The position numbers were made by a program, and so were the translations under genes. The notes beneath the pieces are model-generated. The model did not search any database and was not told where the DNA came from. It was given only the letters and a program-made list of their open reading frames with translations. Below, in pieces: positions 34,137 through 42,630 of a DNA stretch of 64,000 nucleotides (position 1 is the stretch's first letter; each line of letters starts with the position of its first letter). Source of the DNA: Bacteriovoracaceae bacterium (GTDB taxonomy: Bacteria; Bdellovibrionota; Bacteriovoracia; Bacteriovoracales; Bacteriovoracaceae); NCBI GenBank assembly GCA_016784965.1, contig JADHTQ010000013.1, forward strand, positions 1-64,000. The letters run 5' to 3'.

Positions 34137-34919
34137 CTACCTTATATCTACTTTTCCTCTTTTATAAAAGAATACCTCTTCATTGCCATCTTTGTCGTAT
34201 TCAGACCAGTCGCCATCTTTTAAATTATCTAGATAATAGCCACTTGCTTTGTTGAAGCCATTGGCATAATAAAATTCCCAATCGCCCTCTTTTTCCCCCT
34301 GTTGATAACTTCCTCGGGCCATGAGCTGTCCGTTTGGATAGTAGTGATCCCACTCACCATCTCGCATCTTTGATGCTATGCGCCCTTTGAGGGCCACCTT
34401 GCCATCTTCAAACTTGGAGACATACATCCCCCTGTTTAGTTCAAAGTTTTCACCAATTAATATTTTTTCCGAAGGCACTTGCCAGGCAAAACCGGTAATT
34501 GCTCTAAATTTTTGGAGTTCATGAATCTTTTTCATGATTGTGAGTCTGCAATTTTCCTGTTGTGAGTATTGAACTGCTTCGACCAGTTCAGCTTCATCCT
34601 TGTATTTTCTACGCATCCTATCATCAAATTTATTGTAGACAATATCTTCTTCAACTGGTGATTTAAATAAGGCATAAACGAATATCATCACAGGATTTGG
34701 GAGTTGTCCCCATATTTTATAAATATCATCGGAGCTTAACTTGCTTAAATATGTATAATCAACTAGGTTTTTGACAATCCACGTCATATAGACTGGGTCC
34801 TCTAGTAGGCCCAGTGCAATCATGTCTTTGACTTTCTCATTGGGAGTTTCTTCTAGAAAACAAACATAATCTTTAAAACCCTCAATGCCTCTTTTTTTGT
34901 GTCTCTTTAATAGTTCCAT
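34137..34919 (-). CDS. MORN-repeat protein
   Basis: A 260-residue cytoplasmic protein. The N-terminal ~170 residues are helical and unassigned. The C-terminal part has three or four MORN_2-type repeats ('GEWDHYYPNGQLMARGSY', 'GDWEFYYANGFNKASGYY', 'GDWSEYDKDGNEE'). Such repeats form beta-hairpin stacks used for membrane or protein binding, and occur in YwqK-type antitoxins. No toxin-like partner is next to it. It sits 46 bp upstream of the NmrA-like gene on the same strand. Confidence 0.75.
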   Translation of the reverse strand: MELLKRHKKRGIEGFKDYVCFLEETPNEKVKDMIALGLLEDPVYMTWIVKNLVDYTYLSKLSSDDIYKIWGQLPNPVMIFVYALFKSPVEEDIVYNKFDDRMRRKYKDEAELVEAVQYSQQENCRLTIMKKIHELQKFRAITGFAWQVPSEKILIGENFELNRGMYVSKFEDGKVALKGRIASKMRDGEWDHYYPNGQLMARGSYQQGEKEGDWEFYYANGFNKASGYYLDNLKDGDWSEYDKDGNEEVFFYKRGKVDIR

Positions 34920-34999
34920 AGAACATAAGTATATATAAAGCGCTGGTTAGTTGCAATTAGATTTGGTATAAATTCAAAAAAACAATTATTGGAGGTTAT

Positions 35000-35938
35000 A
35001 TGAGACTTATACATGCCTTTATTCTGTTTGCCCTTTTTTGGTCTACTACCACATACAGCTTAGATACCACAGTACTACAAGATCGCTTAGATCTACTTTC
35101 TCATCAAAAGCTTAAAAATCCACCTGAGCTACATTTTTTAGATTACATTAAAGGTTGTGTAATCTCACGAATTCATGTGCCCGTCTATAACCCTCTAACT
35201 AAAAAAACGGAGACGATAAAAGCGATATACACTTTTCCAGACGTAAATAAAGTAGTACCTGCAGTTTTAATTATCCCCAGTATATATGACAATAAAATAT
35301 TAGAACAAAAAGTTAGTGATCAACTTTGCGATGTAAAAATTGCCTCTATTTTTCCTGAATTTAATATGAATATAATCTCTTTGGAAAACATAACTTTTGA
35401 ATCCTTTGATAACAGCAATCGCACAATTATGTTACGACTTAGAACCTTGTTAGATGTGTTTGAGTTAGTACCTCAAGTTGATCAAAAGAGAATTGGACTA
35501 TACGGAATAAGCCTTGGAGGTGTACTGGGATCACAGCTTGCTCTGGTTGATTCACGTGTTAAGGCCAATGTTTTTGCCGCAGCTGGAGCAAATTTTGCTG
35601 GCATTTTAACCCATAGCCAGGAAAAATCTATTAAAGCATTTCGCCAAAGATTGATGCAAAAATACCGCCTGAAGACGACAGATGAGTACTTTGCAAGGCT
35701 TAAAAAACAGATCAAACTTGAAACTCTATTTTTTAGTGATCACTTTGCATCCAAGCCAACCTTTTTAATGATCGTCACAAACGATGTATACGTTCCAACT
35801 GACTATCAGAATAAACTGCGCGATACAATGCTTAGGCCAAAAGTGATGTATATAAACAAAGGCCATGTCTGGAGCATCATTAAGTTTGTACAAATAAATA
35901 AAACTGCGCCATTTAAATTTTTATTGCAAAACTTGTAA
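35000..35938 (+). CDS. exported alpha/beta hydrolase
   Basis: A 312-residue protein with a signal peptide (residues 1-20, ending 'TTYS') and a strong GGAGG site before the ATG. The nucleophile elbow 'GLYGISLGGVLGSQLA' (G-x-S-x-G, Ser near residue 170), a later Asp ('IVTNDVYVP') and a C-terminal His ('NKGHVWS') give a plausible catalytic triad of the dienelactone-hydrolase/BAAT-like type. The substrate is unknown; export suggests an ester or peptide outside the cytoplasm. It is followed after 5 bp by a GNAT gene. Confidence 0.8.
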   Translation: MRLIHAFILFALFWSTTTYSLDTTVLQDRLDLLSHQKLKNPPELHFLDYIKGCVISRIHVPVYNPLTKKTETIKAIYTFPDVNKVVPAVLIIPSIYDNKILEQKVSDQLCDVKIASIFPEFNMNIISLENITFESFDNSNRTIMLRLRTLLDVFELVPQVDQKRIGLYGISLGGVLGSQLALVDSRVKANVFAAAGANFAGILTHSQEKSIKAFRQRLMQKYRLKTTDEYFARLKKQIKLETLFFSDHFASKPTFLMIVTNDVYVPTDYQNKLRDTMLRPKVMYINKGHVWSIIKFVQINKTAPFKFLLQNL

Positions 35939-35943
35939 AGTAC

Positions 35944-36753
35944 ATGTCCTGCATACAGAACATTGATATAAAAGATTTTTGTTCCATCAATGCAGCTCAA
36001 CTTCAAAACGTTGATTTTTTTTCAAATCCAGTCTTAGAATTGGTTGATGCCATTAATAAAGCAAATCTTGACAGTAGCACTACAATTTTTTTTACAATCT
36101 TCGAGCAAGGCCAAATTGCCGGACAGGCAATTGTGACTCTCCCCCACAGACCAATCGTTATTAGTGATCTTTCATATGAATCTATAGAGATTTTATGTAA
36201 TAAATTAAAAGAGCAAGCAATATGCATTTCAGGCGTTAAAGGACCAAAAGATGCTTGCCTGTATTTTGCAAAACTATGGTGGGGCTCCTATAGCATTGAG
36301 CTGCACCAAGGAATCTATGAAGTAACCAATGTAAAAATGCCCCCCTTAAATGGCGGAAGATTAATCACTGCAACTAGACAACATCAAGATATTGTAAATT
36401 CTTTTCTTGCTCGCTTTCTAAAATGCCATGCCCGGGCCATTGATTTAAGCAGCAGGATGATTGAGCAACAGCAAATCTTTCTTTGGGTAAATGCAAGTGG
36501 AGAAATTGTGTCTATGGGGGCCAAAATGGCAGCGACAATCTCATATATCTATACTCCAAAGCAACACAGAAGAGCAGGTTATGCCAGTAGACTGGTGGCC
36601 TGCCTCGCAAGTAAACTGCTAAATGATGGTAAGACAAGATGTAGACTCTACAGTGATTTTTCTAACCCAACAACAAATTCGATATATAAAAAAATTGGCA
36701 ATAAATTAAAAGGTGAGGCCCTATATGTTGTTTTTAAGCAAAACTTAACATAA
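35944..36753 (+). CDS. GNAT-family N-acetyltransferase
   Basis: A 269-residue acetyl-CoA-dependent transferase. The C-terminal GNAT core is visible: strand 4 'ISYIYTPKQHRRAGYASRLV' with the Q/R-x-x-G-x-A-type pyrophosphate loop, then 'LYSDFSNPTTNSIYKKIG'. The N-terminal half is the less conserved duplicated GNAT-like lobe. The acceptor is unknown. It starts 5 bases after the hydrolase stop, so it is probably co-transcribed. Its 3' end overlaps the convergent DUF445 gene by 20 bp. Confidence 0.85.
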   Translation: MSCIQNIDIKDFCSINAAQLQNVDFFSNPVLELVDAINKANLDSSTTIFFTIFEQGQIAGQAIVTLPHRPIVISDLSYESIEILCNKLKEQAICISGVKGPKDACLYFAKLWWGSYSIELHQGIYEVTNVKMPPLNGGRLITATRQHQDIVNSFLARFLKCHARAIDLSSRMIEQQQIFLWVNASGEIVSMGAKMAATISYIYTPKQHRRAGYASRLVACLASKLLNDGKTRCRLYSDFSNPTTNSIYKKIGNKLKGEALYVVFKQNLT

Positions 36754-37408
36754 AACCAATTACTCCCCCAAACACTCCACCCCACACAACTAACCAGCCA
36801 AGGTGTTTGGCAATCATATCTTGGATGATTACTTTCACCATTTGAGGTGTCATCTCTTCTAATCTTTGATGAACAACTTCTTCAATTTTAGCGACCATTT
36901 CATTTTTATTTATGGCCTCTTTAAAAGAAGCAGATTGAGAAATTTCTATAATGCTTGCTTTCATTTTCACCACAAATGGCGTTTTTAAGGGTTCCAAAGC
37001 AGTGCTACCACCTAACATAGCAAGCATTCCGCCAAAAGGGGAGTTTACAATCACCTCGAGTAAATTTGCAAATAAGTGATCATAGTCTATTGCCTCTACT
37101 ACCCCGTTATAATCAATCAACTGATCTGTAGATGTATTGGCATGATTAAAAAACTGCCCCATAATGAGAGTCTTGATGCCATCTTTAAAGTCATGAAAGC
37201 GGGTGGGTATGACACCTGAACCATAAAGATAGGGAACCTTTTCAAATAACATGTGGACCGCTAGCCAATTGGTCACAGAACCTGACAGGGCAAAAAAACC
37301 CACAGTCAATAGCTGCTTCTGATAAACAGGAGAGATATACCCACAAATAACAATCAAAGCTGCCAAGGCATTAGTCATAAAACTTTTATTTGAAAAGACC
37401 TCACTCAC
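36734..37408 (-). CDS. DUF445 membrane protein
   Basis: A 224-residue protein with hydrophobic N-terminal helices ('ALAALIVICGYISP', 'LTVGFFALSGSVTNWLAVHM') and the family signature 'GSVTNWLAVHMLFEKVPYL'. A glycine-rich C-terminal helix 'GWLVVWGGVFGGVIGFML' ends the protein. Members are membrane proteins of unclear function found across bacteria. GTG start with AAGGAG. It follows the HtrA-like protease gene after 14 bp on the same strand, suggesting shared expression at the envelope. Confidence 0.85.
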   Translation of the reverse strand: MSEVFSNKSFMTNALAALIVICGYISPVYQKQLLTVGFFALSGSVTNWLAVHMLFEKVPYLYGSGVIPTRFHDFKDGIKTLIMGQFFNHANTSTDQLIDYNGVVEAIDYDHLFANLLEVIVNSPFGGMLAMLGGSTALEPLKTPFVVKMKASIIEISQSASFKEAINKNEMVAKIEEVVHQRLEEMTPQMVKVIIQDMIAKHLGWLVVWGGVFGGVIGFMLSFA

Positions 37409-37422
37409 TTTAGCACTCCTTT

Positions 37423-38490
37423 TTAAAAAATTGCTGATAACTTAACTTTTATTTTTTTCTTTACTCCATCTTGGATAGCAGTTATCTCCACCACATCTCC
37501 AATTTGATGTCGTTCTAAAATGTTATAAACATCGTCATAGGAATGAATTGTAGTACCATTTATCTCAAGCATAATGTCGCCAGCAACTCTTCTTCCGTGT
37601 CTATCCCACCTTCTTCCGCGTAAGCCTGCAAGTGCAGCAGGGCCATCACTGGCAACTGCTAGAATCTCAATTCCCTCTTCCATCCTGCTGTTTCTGGGAA
37701 TACTGATTCCAAGACCTGGTTGAATTACTTTTCCATGTTTTATCAGCTGGGGTACAATCCTTGAAATGGGGTCCACCGGTACGGCAAAACCAACGCCAGA
37801 AGATCCACCAGAGCGGCTTAGAATCTGGGTATTCATGCCAATTAACTTCCCCCTGGAATTGAGCAGAGGGCCTCCGGAGTTTCCGGGATTAATAGATGCA
37901 TCGGTTTGAATCATACCATGGATTTTAATACCTGAGACACCTTCAATCTTTCTATCCAAGGCAGATATAATCCCCTGTGTTACTGTATGCTCCATCTCAA
38001 AAGGATTTCCGATGGCAATCGCCTTTTGACCGGCCAACAAATTCTTCGATTTGCCAACTGTAATTGGATAGAGTTTTTTAGGTTTTTTAACGAGCTTTAA
38101 AACAGCAATATCTTTGTGAGGCTGAATACCTACAATTTTGGCCTGATATTGATTTTTGTCTTTTAAAAAAGAAATTAAAAATGAGTCTCCACCGGCCACG
38201 ACGTGGAAATTGGTAACGATATGCCCCAAATCATCCCAAACAAATCCAGTGCCAACACCTGCACGCACACCATAGATATCATAGTCCCACCCAGAGCGCA
38301 CCATTTTGATATTGGTAACGTTTACTACCGAATTAACTGATTTTTGGAAAACATCAATGGTGTTTTTTTCATTGGCAGTCAAATAGTCATACTCTTCATT
38401 TAGGGGTTCTTTACTTTTAAAAGCAAGTGTCGAAAAAATTCCAAGAGAAAAAACCATGACAATAAGTGCGAAATTGTTTACTTTGCTCAT
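37423..38490 (-). CDS. HtrA/DegS-like serine protease with PDZ domain
   Basis: A 355-residue envelope protease. It has one N-terminal hydrophobic segment (residues 7-24) that anchors or exports it. The trypsin-like triad is visible: His in 'TNFHVVAGG' (~95), Asp in 'DIAVLKL' (~127) and Ser in 'GNSGGPL' (~203). One PDZ domain follows ('AALAGLRGRRWDR...GDIMLEINGTTI'), with an unusual Arg-rich insertion. A single PDZ and an anchor resemble DegS-type proteases. It probably degrades misfolded envelope proteins or takes part in stress signalling. AAGGAG precedes the ATG. Divergent from psd. Confidence 0.92.
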   Translation of the reverse strand: MSKVNNFALIVMVFSLGIFSTLAFKSKEPLNEEYDYLTANEKNTIDVFQKSVNSVVNVTNIKMVRSGWDYDIYGVRAGVGTGFVWDDLGHIVTNFHVVAGGDSFLISFLKDKNQYQAKIVGIQPHKDIAVLKLVKKPKKLYPITVGKSKNLLAGQKAIAIGNPFEMEHTVTQGIISALDRKIEGVSGIKIHGMIQTDASINPGNSGGPLLNSRGKLIGMNTQILSRSGGSSGVGFAVPVDPISRIVPQLIKHGKVIQPGLGISIPRNSRMEEGIEILAVASDGPAALAGLRGRRWDRHGRRVAGDIMLEINGTTIHSYDDVYNILERHQIGDVVEITAIQDGVKKKIKVKLSAIF

Positions 38491-38574
38491 AATTTACTCC
38501 TTTACTGAAGGCCTTAAAAAAGAAAGTCCCTAATTGATATATACACCAATTAGCAATTTATCAAGAGTAAGCAA

Positions 38575-39477
38575 ATGGAAATAAAATATTTTAACCGACA
38601 TAGTGGCAAGATAGAAGTTGAGCAAGTTTACGGAGACAAGGCCATAAAATGGTTTTATTCTGCCAAAATTGGTAAATCACTTCTCAACATTATATGCAGG
38701 GCACCAATCAGTGTTCTCTATGGTTTTTTGCAAAATAGAAAATCAAGTACCAAAAAAATCGATGGCTTTGTACGAGAATTCAACATACCCATGGAAGAGT
38801 TTTTACCAGAAGATGGGTCATACTCTACCTTTAATAATTTTTTCATTAGAAAATTTAAGGCCGGAGCTAGAGCGTTTACCGAAGATTCTCAGACTATGCC
38901 GGCAATGTGTGAGGCGCGCTATTTTGGGTTTTTAGGAGTAGATAAAAGCTCTACAGTACAAATTAAAGGCAAGCACCTAACTCCCCTTCAAATACTTGCA
39001 AACGAGCAATATGCCAAGAAATTTGAGGATGGACCGATCCTGGTTGCCAGACTGTGTCCAGTTGACTACCATCGCTTTCACTTCCCCGACGACGGTGAAG
39101 TAATTGATCACTACAAAGTCCCCGGCATGCTTCACTCCGTTAACCCCATCGCTCTTAATGCCAAAGCAGATATTTTAGGATCTAATGCTCGGGAAGTGAC
39201 CATTTTAAAAACAAAAAATTTTAAAAAGTTAGCTTTTATTGAGGTAGGTGCCGTCTGTGTTGGCAAAATTGTCCAAACATATAAAAATAACAAATTTGGA
39301 CGCGGTGATGAAAAAGGGTATTTTCTTTTTGGTGGCTCTACTGTTATTGTGATGGGTGAAAAAGATGCTTGGGTGCCTTCAGTCGATATTTTAGAAAACA
39401 CTAAAAACGAGCTAGAAACTTATGTTAAGCTTGGCAGTGTTGTGGCCACTGGGCAAGGGAGAAGTGGTGCCATATAG
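38575..39477 (+). CDS. psd: phosphatidylserine decarboxylase proenzyme
   Basis: Makes phosphatidylethanolamine from phosphatidylserine in the inner membrane. The 300-residue proenzyme has the conserved 'RLCPVDYHRFHFPDDGEV' and 'VPGMLHSVNPIAL' segments. The self-cleavage site is in 'LFGGSTVIV' near residue 254, where the Ser becomes the pyruvoyl group. It is divergent from the HtrA-like gene. Its last 11 bases overlap the start of the PAS-LuxR regulator gene, an unusual coupling. Confidence 0.93.
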   Translation: MEIKYFNRHSGKIEVEQVYGDKAIKWFYSAKIGKSLLNIICRAPISVLYGFLQNRKSSTKKIDGFVREFNIPMEEFLPEDGSYSTFNNFFIRKFKAGARAFTEDSQTMPAMCEARYFGFLGVDKSSTVQIKGKHLTPLQILANEQYAKKFEDGPILVARLCPVDYHRFHFPDDGEVIDHYKVPGMLHSVNPIALNAKADILGSNAREVTILKTKNFKKLAFIEVGAVCVGKIVQTYKNNKFGRGDEKGYFLFGGSTVIVMGEKDAWVPSVDILENTKNELETYVKLGSVVATGQGRSGAI

Positions 39478-40354
39478 CAAAATGAGTAAACAACAGCTCA
39501 TCGAGCTGATCGAGCAACTTAAACTTCAAGTTGATCAGCAAAACGTGCTGGAAGAAGAACTCATGCAAATTTTCAATACTGCAGCAGATGGAATGCGCGT
39601 TATTGATATCGACTTTAATACTCTACGTGTAAATGAAACCTTTTTGAAACTATCCAACTCAACATTATCACAAAATATCGGCCAAAAGTGTCATGACGTT
39701 TTTAAAGGAGCTTTCTGTCACACAGATAAATGTCCAATACTGCAAATTAAAAGTGGCAAAGAAAAGTTTGAGGCAGAGGTAGAAAAAATTAGAACCGATG
39801 GGAGCATCGTTCCATGTATTGTCTCTGCAACCCGTTTTACCGATTCAAGCGGTAAATTAATTGGTGTCGTGGAGGACTTTAAAGATATTTCTGAAAGAAA
39901 GATCTCTGAAGAAAAGATAAAATCAAAAAACATCAAACTAAAAGAAGCAAACATAACTCTAAGAAATGTTCTGGCCCACATTGAAGAAGAAAAAATAAGT
40001 ATTAAAGAAAATATCAATCTAAATATTGAAAAAACCGTAAAACCAGTGCTACAAAAAATTAAAGAGGGTGGGCACAATAAAGCGCAGTTACTTGAGCTGT
40101 TAGAAACGAATTTAAATCGCCTGTCGATGGATTTCTATCACAAGATAAATAACTATAAGCTAAAACTCTCCCCAACAGAAATTAAAGTATGCCAATTAGT
40201 AAGGGCCGGTTATCAAGCAAAAGAAATTGCCTCACTCATGCACATCGCAACTTCTACAGTCCATGTCCATAAAGAAAAAATTCGTCGAAAACTAGGGCTT
40301 ACTAATAAGCCGATTAATTTAAAAACATATCTCTCAGAATTGTTAAACCAATAG
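39467..40354 (+). CDS. Cys-containing PAS-LuxR type transcriptional regulator
   Basis: About 295 residues: an N-terminal coiled coil, a PAS domain ('EELMQIFNTAADGMRVIDID' onward), a second coiled coil and a C-terminal LuxR-type HTH ('LSPTEIKVCQLVRAGYQAKEIA', 'STVHVHKEKIRRKLG'). The PAS domain has a cysteine set 'CHDVFKGAFCHTDKCPI', seen in many sulfate-reducer/deltaproteobacterial PAS proteins, which may bind a metal or act as a redox switch. Start GTG 39467 has GGGAGA upstream within psd; ATG 39482 is possible. The overlap with psd hints that lipid synthesis and this regulator are co-expressed. Its 3' end overlaps the EEP-family gene by 12 bp. Confidence 0.8.
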   Translation: MPYSKMSKQQLIELIEQLKLQVDQQNVLEEELMQIFNTAADGMRVIDIDFNTLRVNETFLKLSNSTLSQNIGQKCHDVFKGAFCHTDKCPILQIKSGKEKFEAEVEKIRTDGSIVPCIVSATRFTDSSGKLIGVVEDFKDISERKISEEKIKSKNIKLKEANITLRNVLAHIEEEKISIKENINLNIEKTVKPVLQKIKEGGHNKAQLLELLETNLNRLSMDFYHKINNYKLKLSPTEIKVCQLVRAGYQAKEIASLMHIATSTVHVHKEKIRRKLGLTNKPINLKTYLSELLNQ

Positions 40355-41116
40355 TTTTGCTTTGAGCGGGAAGTGATCTGAAGGAAAAATTCCATTTTGT
40401 TGAAATTTATCTAAACTAATTTGATTACAAATAATTGATTGGTCGAGTAAAACCCAATCTATTCTTTGCCCCTTGGGGTGGTGGCCTTTGAATTTATGAT
40501 ATGAGGTCTCTTCGGGAATATTGAGCGCTAACCAGGGATCATACAGGTTGGGCATAAGGCTTGCAATCTGTTGTCGAACTTGGTCATTCACTGAGGAGTT
40601 AAAATCTCCTGAAAGAATTACTGGCAAACTATCTTTATTTATCTCATTTGTGGCCTCAATTAAAACTTGTATCTGTTGGGCCCTTGTGGATTCTTGTAAG
40701 TGGTCTAAGTGAGTATTAACATAAATAAATTTTAGGCCACTTTTTTTATAACTACCAATAATCCAAGTACATAATCTGGGAAAGGCGCTACCAAATGACA
40801 AAGATCCAGGAACATCCGGGGTTTTGGATAACCAAATATCTCCACTAATTTCTACGTCTATTGTACCAGGATTAACAAAAATGCTGGGATACATTCTTTG
40901 TGCTATCCACTGGCGATGAAGATCTATTAACTCCATATCAACAAGCAGGGTTTCTAAATCTTTAATTTGAGCGGATCGACCTTCTTGAGTGCCCAGAAGA
41001 TCTGCCCCAAAGCCATTTATTACAGAGGCCAGCACCTGTTTGCGATGGTCCCATCTATGGTCCCCGTCTTCTGGACAATCAAACCTGATATTTGAAGATA
41101 TTAGCTTTAAACTCAT
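40343..41116 (-). CDS. endonuclease/exonuclease/phosphatase-family hydrolase
   Basis: A 257-residue metal-dependent phosphoesterase without a signal peptide. The family's catalytic stations are in order: 'SSNIRFD', 'GTQEGRSA' (metal-binding Glu), 'YVNTHLDH', 'LSGDFNSS' (Asp/Asn) and 'SDHFPLKAKL' (Asp/His). Substrates in this fold include DNA, inositol phosphates and sphingomyelin; none can be chosen here. Start ATG 41116, the codon after an in-frame TTG. It is the last gene of the leftward lipid-handling run and overlaps the regulator gene by 12 bp. Confidence 0.85.
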   Translation of the reverse strand: MSLKLISSNIRFDCPEDGDHRWDHRKQVLASVINGFGADLLGTQEGRSAQIKDLETLLVDMELIDLHRQWIAQRMYPSIFVNPGTIDVEISGDIWLSKTPDVPGSLSFGSAFPRLCTWIIGSYKKSGLKFIYVNTHLDHLQESTRAQQIQVLIEATNEINKDSLPVILSGDFNSSVNDQVRQQIASLMPNLYDPWLALNIPEETSYHKFKGHHPKGQRIDWVLLDQSIICNQISLDKFQQNGIFPSDHFPLKAKLLV

Positions 41117-41163
41117 CAATATAGTATTAACTGTAAACTCTGTATCTTCAATAAATAATTTAC

Positions 41164-42045
41164 TTATTTACCTTTTGCTACTTTGGCCAATAACTCCTCA
41201 ATTGAACCAGGCGCACCAGAAATCTGCATAAAAGTACCCATAGTCAAATCTGGGAAACTCTGAGCAATTCTAAATTTGCCATGCAGAGCATATACTTTAT
41301 TTCCAGAAACTAGAATTTCATAGGGCAAATGAGCAGAGTGCTTAAGCTCAGCTGTATCGCAATTTTCCATTACAGTTTGATCCCTGCCAGCTTCTTTTTT
41401 GTTATTAATGCCAACACCAATTACAGTTTCATCTTTAGAGGGTAGATCTATGCGATAGACCTTTTTTACACCTAAAGCAGGATTACTTAATCCTTTTTCA
41501 ACTGCCTTAACTGCTGCATCATAACTTTTATGCTTTGCCAGCTCATTGTGATCATCAAAGTATGGCATAAACATCATGTAGTGATATTCTCGCAGCTCGT
41601 TTGGTGCAAAGCCTTCTGTGGTTCCAAACTCCTTAACATCTCCCAATGCACTACCAAGCAATTTACGGACAGAAGATAGATCATCTTTCATCCTATAAAT
41701 TTGTGCCATGTATAATGGGTTGGTGTAAGAAACCTGTACTTTGCCTTTGGTCTTTGTAATCGCCACTCTTTGAGCAGCTCCATAGCCACCAAACTTGGAC
41801 TTAGAAGCAAGTGTGACAAGATCTGAGTTGGTCACTACAACGATCAGAGTATCTTTATAAGGAGAATATTCACCAACGATGTTTAATCCCTTTGCCTTTA
41901 GTTGCTCCTTTGCAAGTTGAGCTGAATCACTGAGCTTGCTTGAAGTGAGTTTTGTCAGGACATATGGCTTTAATTCAACTGTGCTACTGGCAAAAGATAG
42001 ACTGGATAAAATCAGCATTGTTAAAGAAAATAATATTAACCTCAT
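41164..42045 (-). CDS. exported protein of unknown function in FadL/SCP2 cluster
   Basis: About 293 residues with a signal peptide (ending 'SLSFA'). GGAGG sits 7 bases before ATG 42045, so the upstream part of the open frame is not used. The mature protein opens 'STVELKPYVL' and has an internal pattern reminiscent of DUF302-like folds ('LKAKGLNIVGEYSPYKDTLI', 'VSYTNPLYMAQIYR'), but the match is not convincing. The end 'MGTFMQISGAPGSIEELL' may be a second half. It follows the exported SCP2-like gene closely and probably shares its transcript. Confidence 0.6.
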   Translation of the reverse strand: MRLILFSLTMLILSSLSFASSTVELKPYVLTKLTSSKLSDSAQLAKEQLKAKGLNIVGEYSPYKDTLIVVVTNSDLVTLASKSKFGGYGAAQRVAITKTKGKVQVSYTNPLYMAQIYRMKDDLSSVRKLLGSALGDVKEFGTTEGFAPNELREYHYMMFMPYFDDHNELAKHKSYDAAVKAVEKGLSNPALGVKKVYRIDLPSKDETVIGVGINNKKEAGRDQTVMENCDTAELKHSAHLPYEILVSGNKVYALHGKFRIAQSFPDLTMGTFMQISGAPGSIEELLAKVAKGK

Positions 42046-42115
42046 AAATAACCTCCAAAAAAAATCTCCTGCCAACTCTATAGCTGGCAGGAGATGAAAG
42101 AAAAACTATTAAATC

Positions 42116-42613
42116 TTATTCTGGGCAAGACTCAGTAGTATAGTCTGTCTCACCAATAAGTCTCATAAAAGCTGTAAATGGTCCCATATTGGCCATAGCT
42201 TCACCTTGTGGGCCTTTAAACTTAAGTCTAAAAGTCATCATAGCAACAGCTGGAGAAAGATCGCCACTGCCAAGCTTTAGCCAATTAGAAGTTTTTGCTG
42301 TCATTGCATAGTCAGCTTCATAATCTGGCTCATCAGTAACTTCTCCACCATAAGTACAAGTAGTAAGTCCATCAACTGCCTCAACAGTTACTTGAACAAA
42401 TTGAGAATCTGGGCAATCTTTTCTTTTTAAAAGCATTGCTTTGTAGCCACGTCCAAGATCATTTTCCATAAATGAGTCTAGTTCAGTAGTAAGCACTTCA
42501 CTTTCATTCCAAAGATCACACATCTCTTCTGCCCACTCAGCAGACATTAAAGTTGCAGCATGAATGTTAGCACTGAATAATGCCCCAGTAATTAGTAGTA
42601 ACATTGTCTTCAT
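42116..42613 (-). CDS. exported SCP2-like (sterol-carrier fold) protein
   Basis: A 165-residue protein with a signal peptide (residues 1-19, ending 'NIHA'). The C-terminal half has the SCP2 pattern: 'YAMTAKTSNWLKLGSGDLSP' followed by 'AVAMMTFRLKFKGPQGEAMA'. In SCP2 proteins this segment lines a hydrophobic pocket for lipids or acyl chains. Four cysteines (C32, C62, C82 and C163 approximately) suggest disulfides, in line with export. GGAGG precedes the ATG. Being directly behind a FadL-like porin, it could carry the imported hydrophobic ligand across the periplasm. The fold call is by pattern, not by search. Confidence 0.55.
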   Translation of the reverse strand: MKTMLLLITGALFSANIHAATLMSAEWAEEMCDLWNESEVLTTELDSFMENDLGRGYKAMLLKRKDCPDSQFVQVTVEAVDGLTTCTYGGEVTDEPDYEADYAMTAKTSNWLKLGSGDLSPAVAMMTFRLKFKGPQGEAMANMGPFTAFMRLIGETDYTTESCPE

Positions 42614-42630
42614 AAATCCTCCGTTGTTAG

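Noticed and set aside
34137-34919. MORN-repeat protein considered as an antitoxin of a toxin-antitoxin pair
   Set aside because: No small toxin-like gene is adjacent, and the N-terminal 170 residues do not fit YwqK-type antitoxins.
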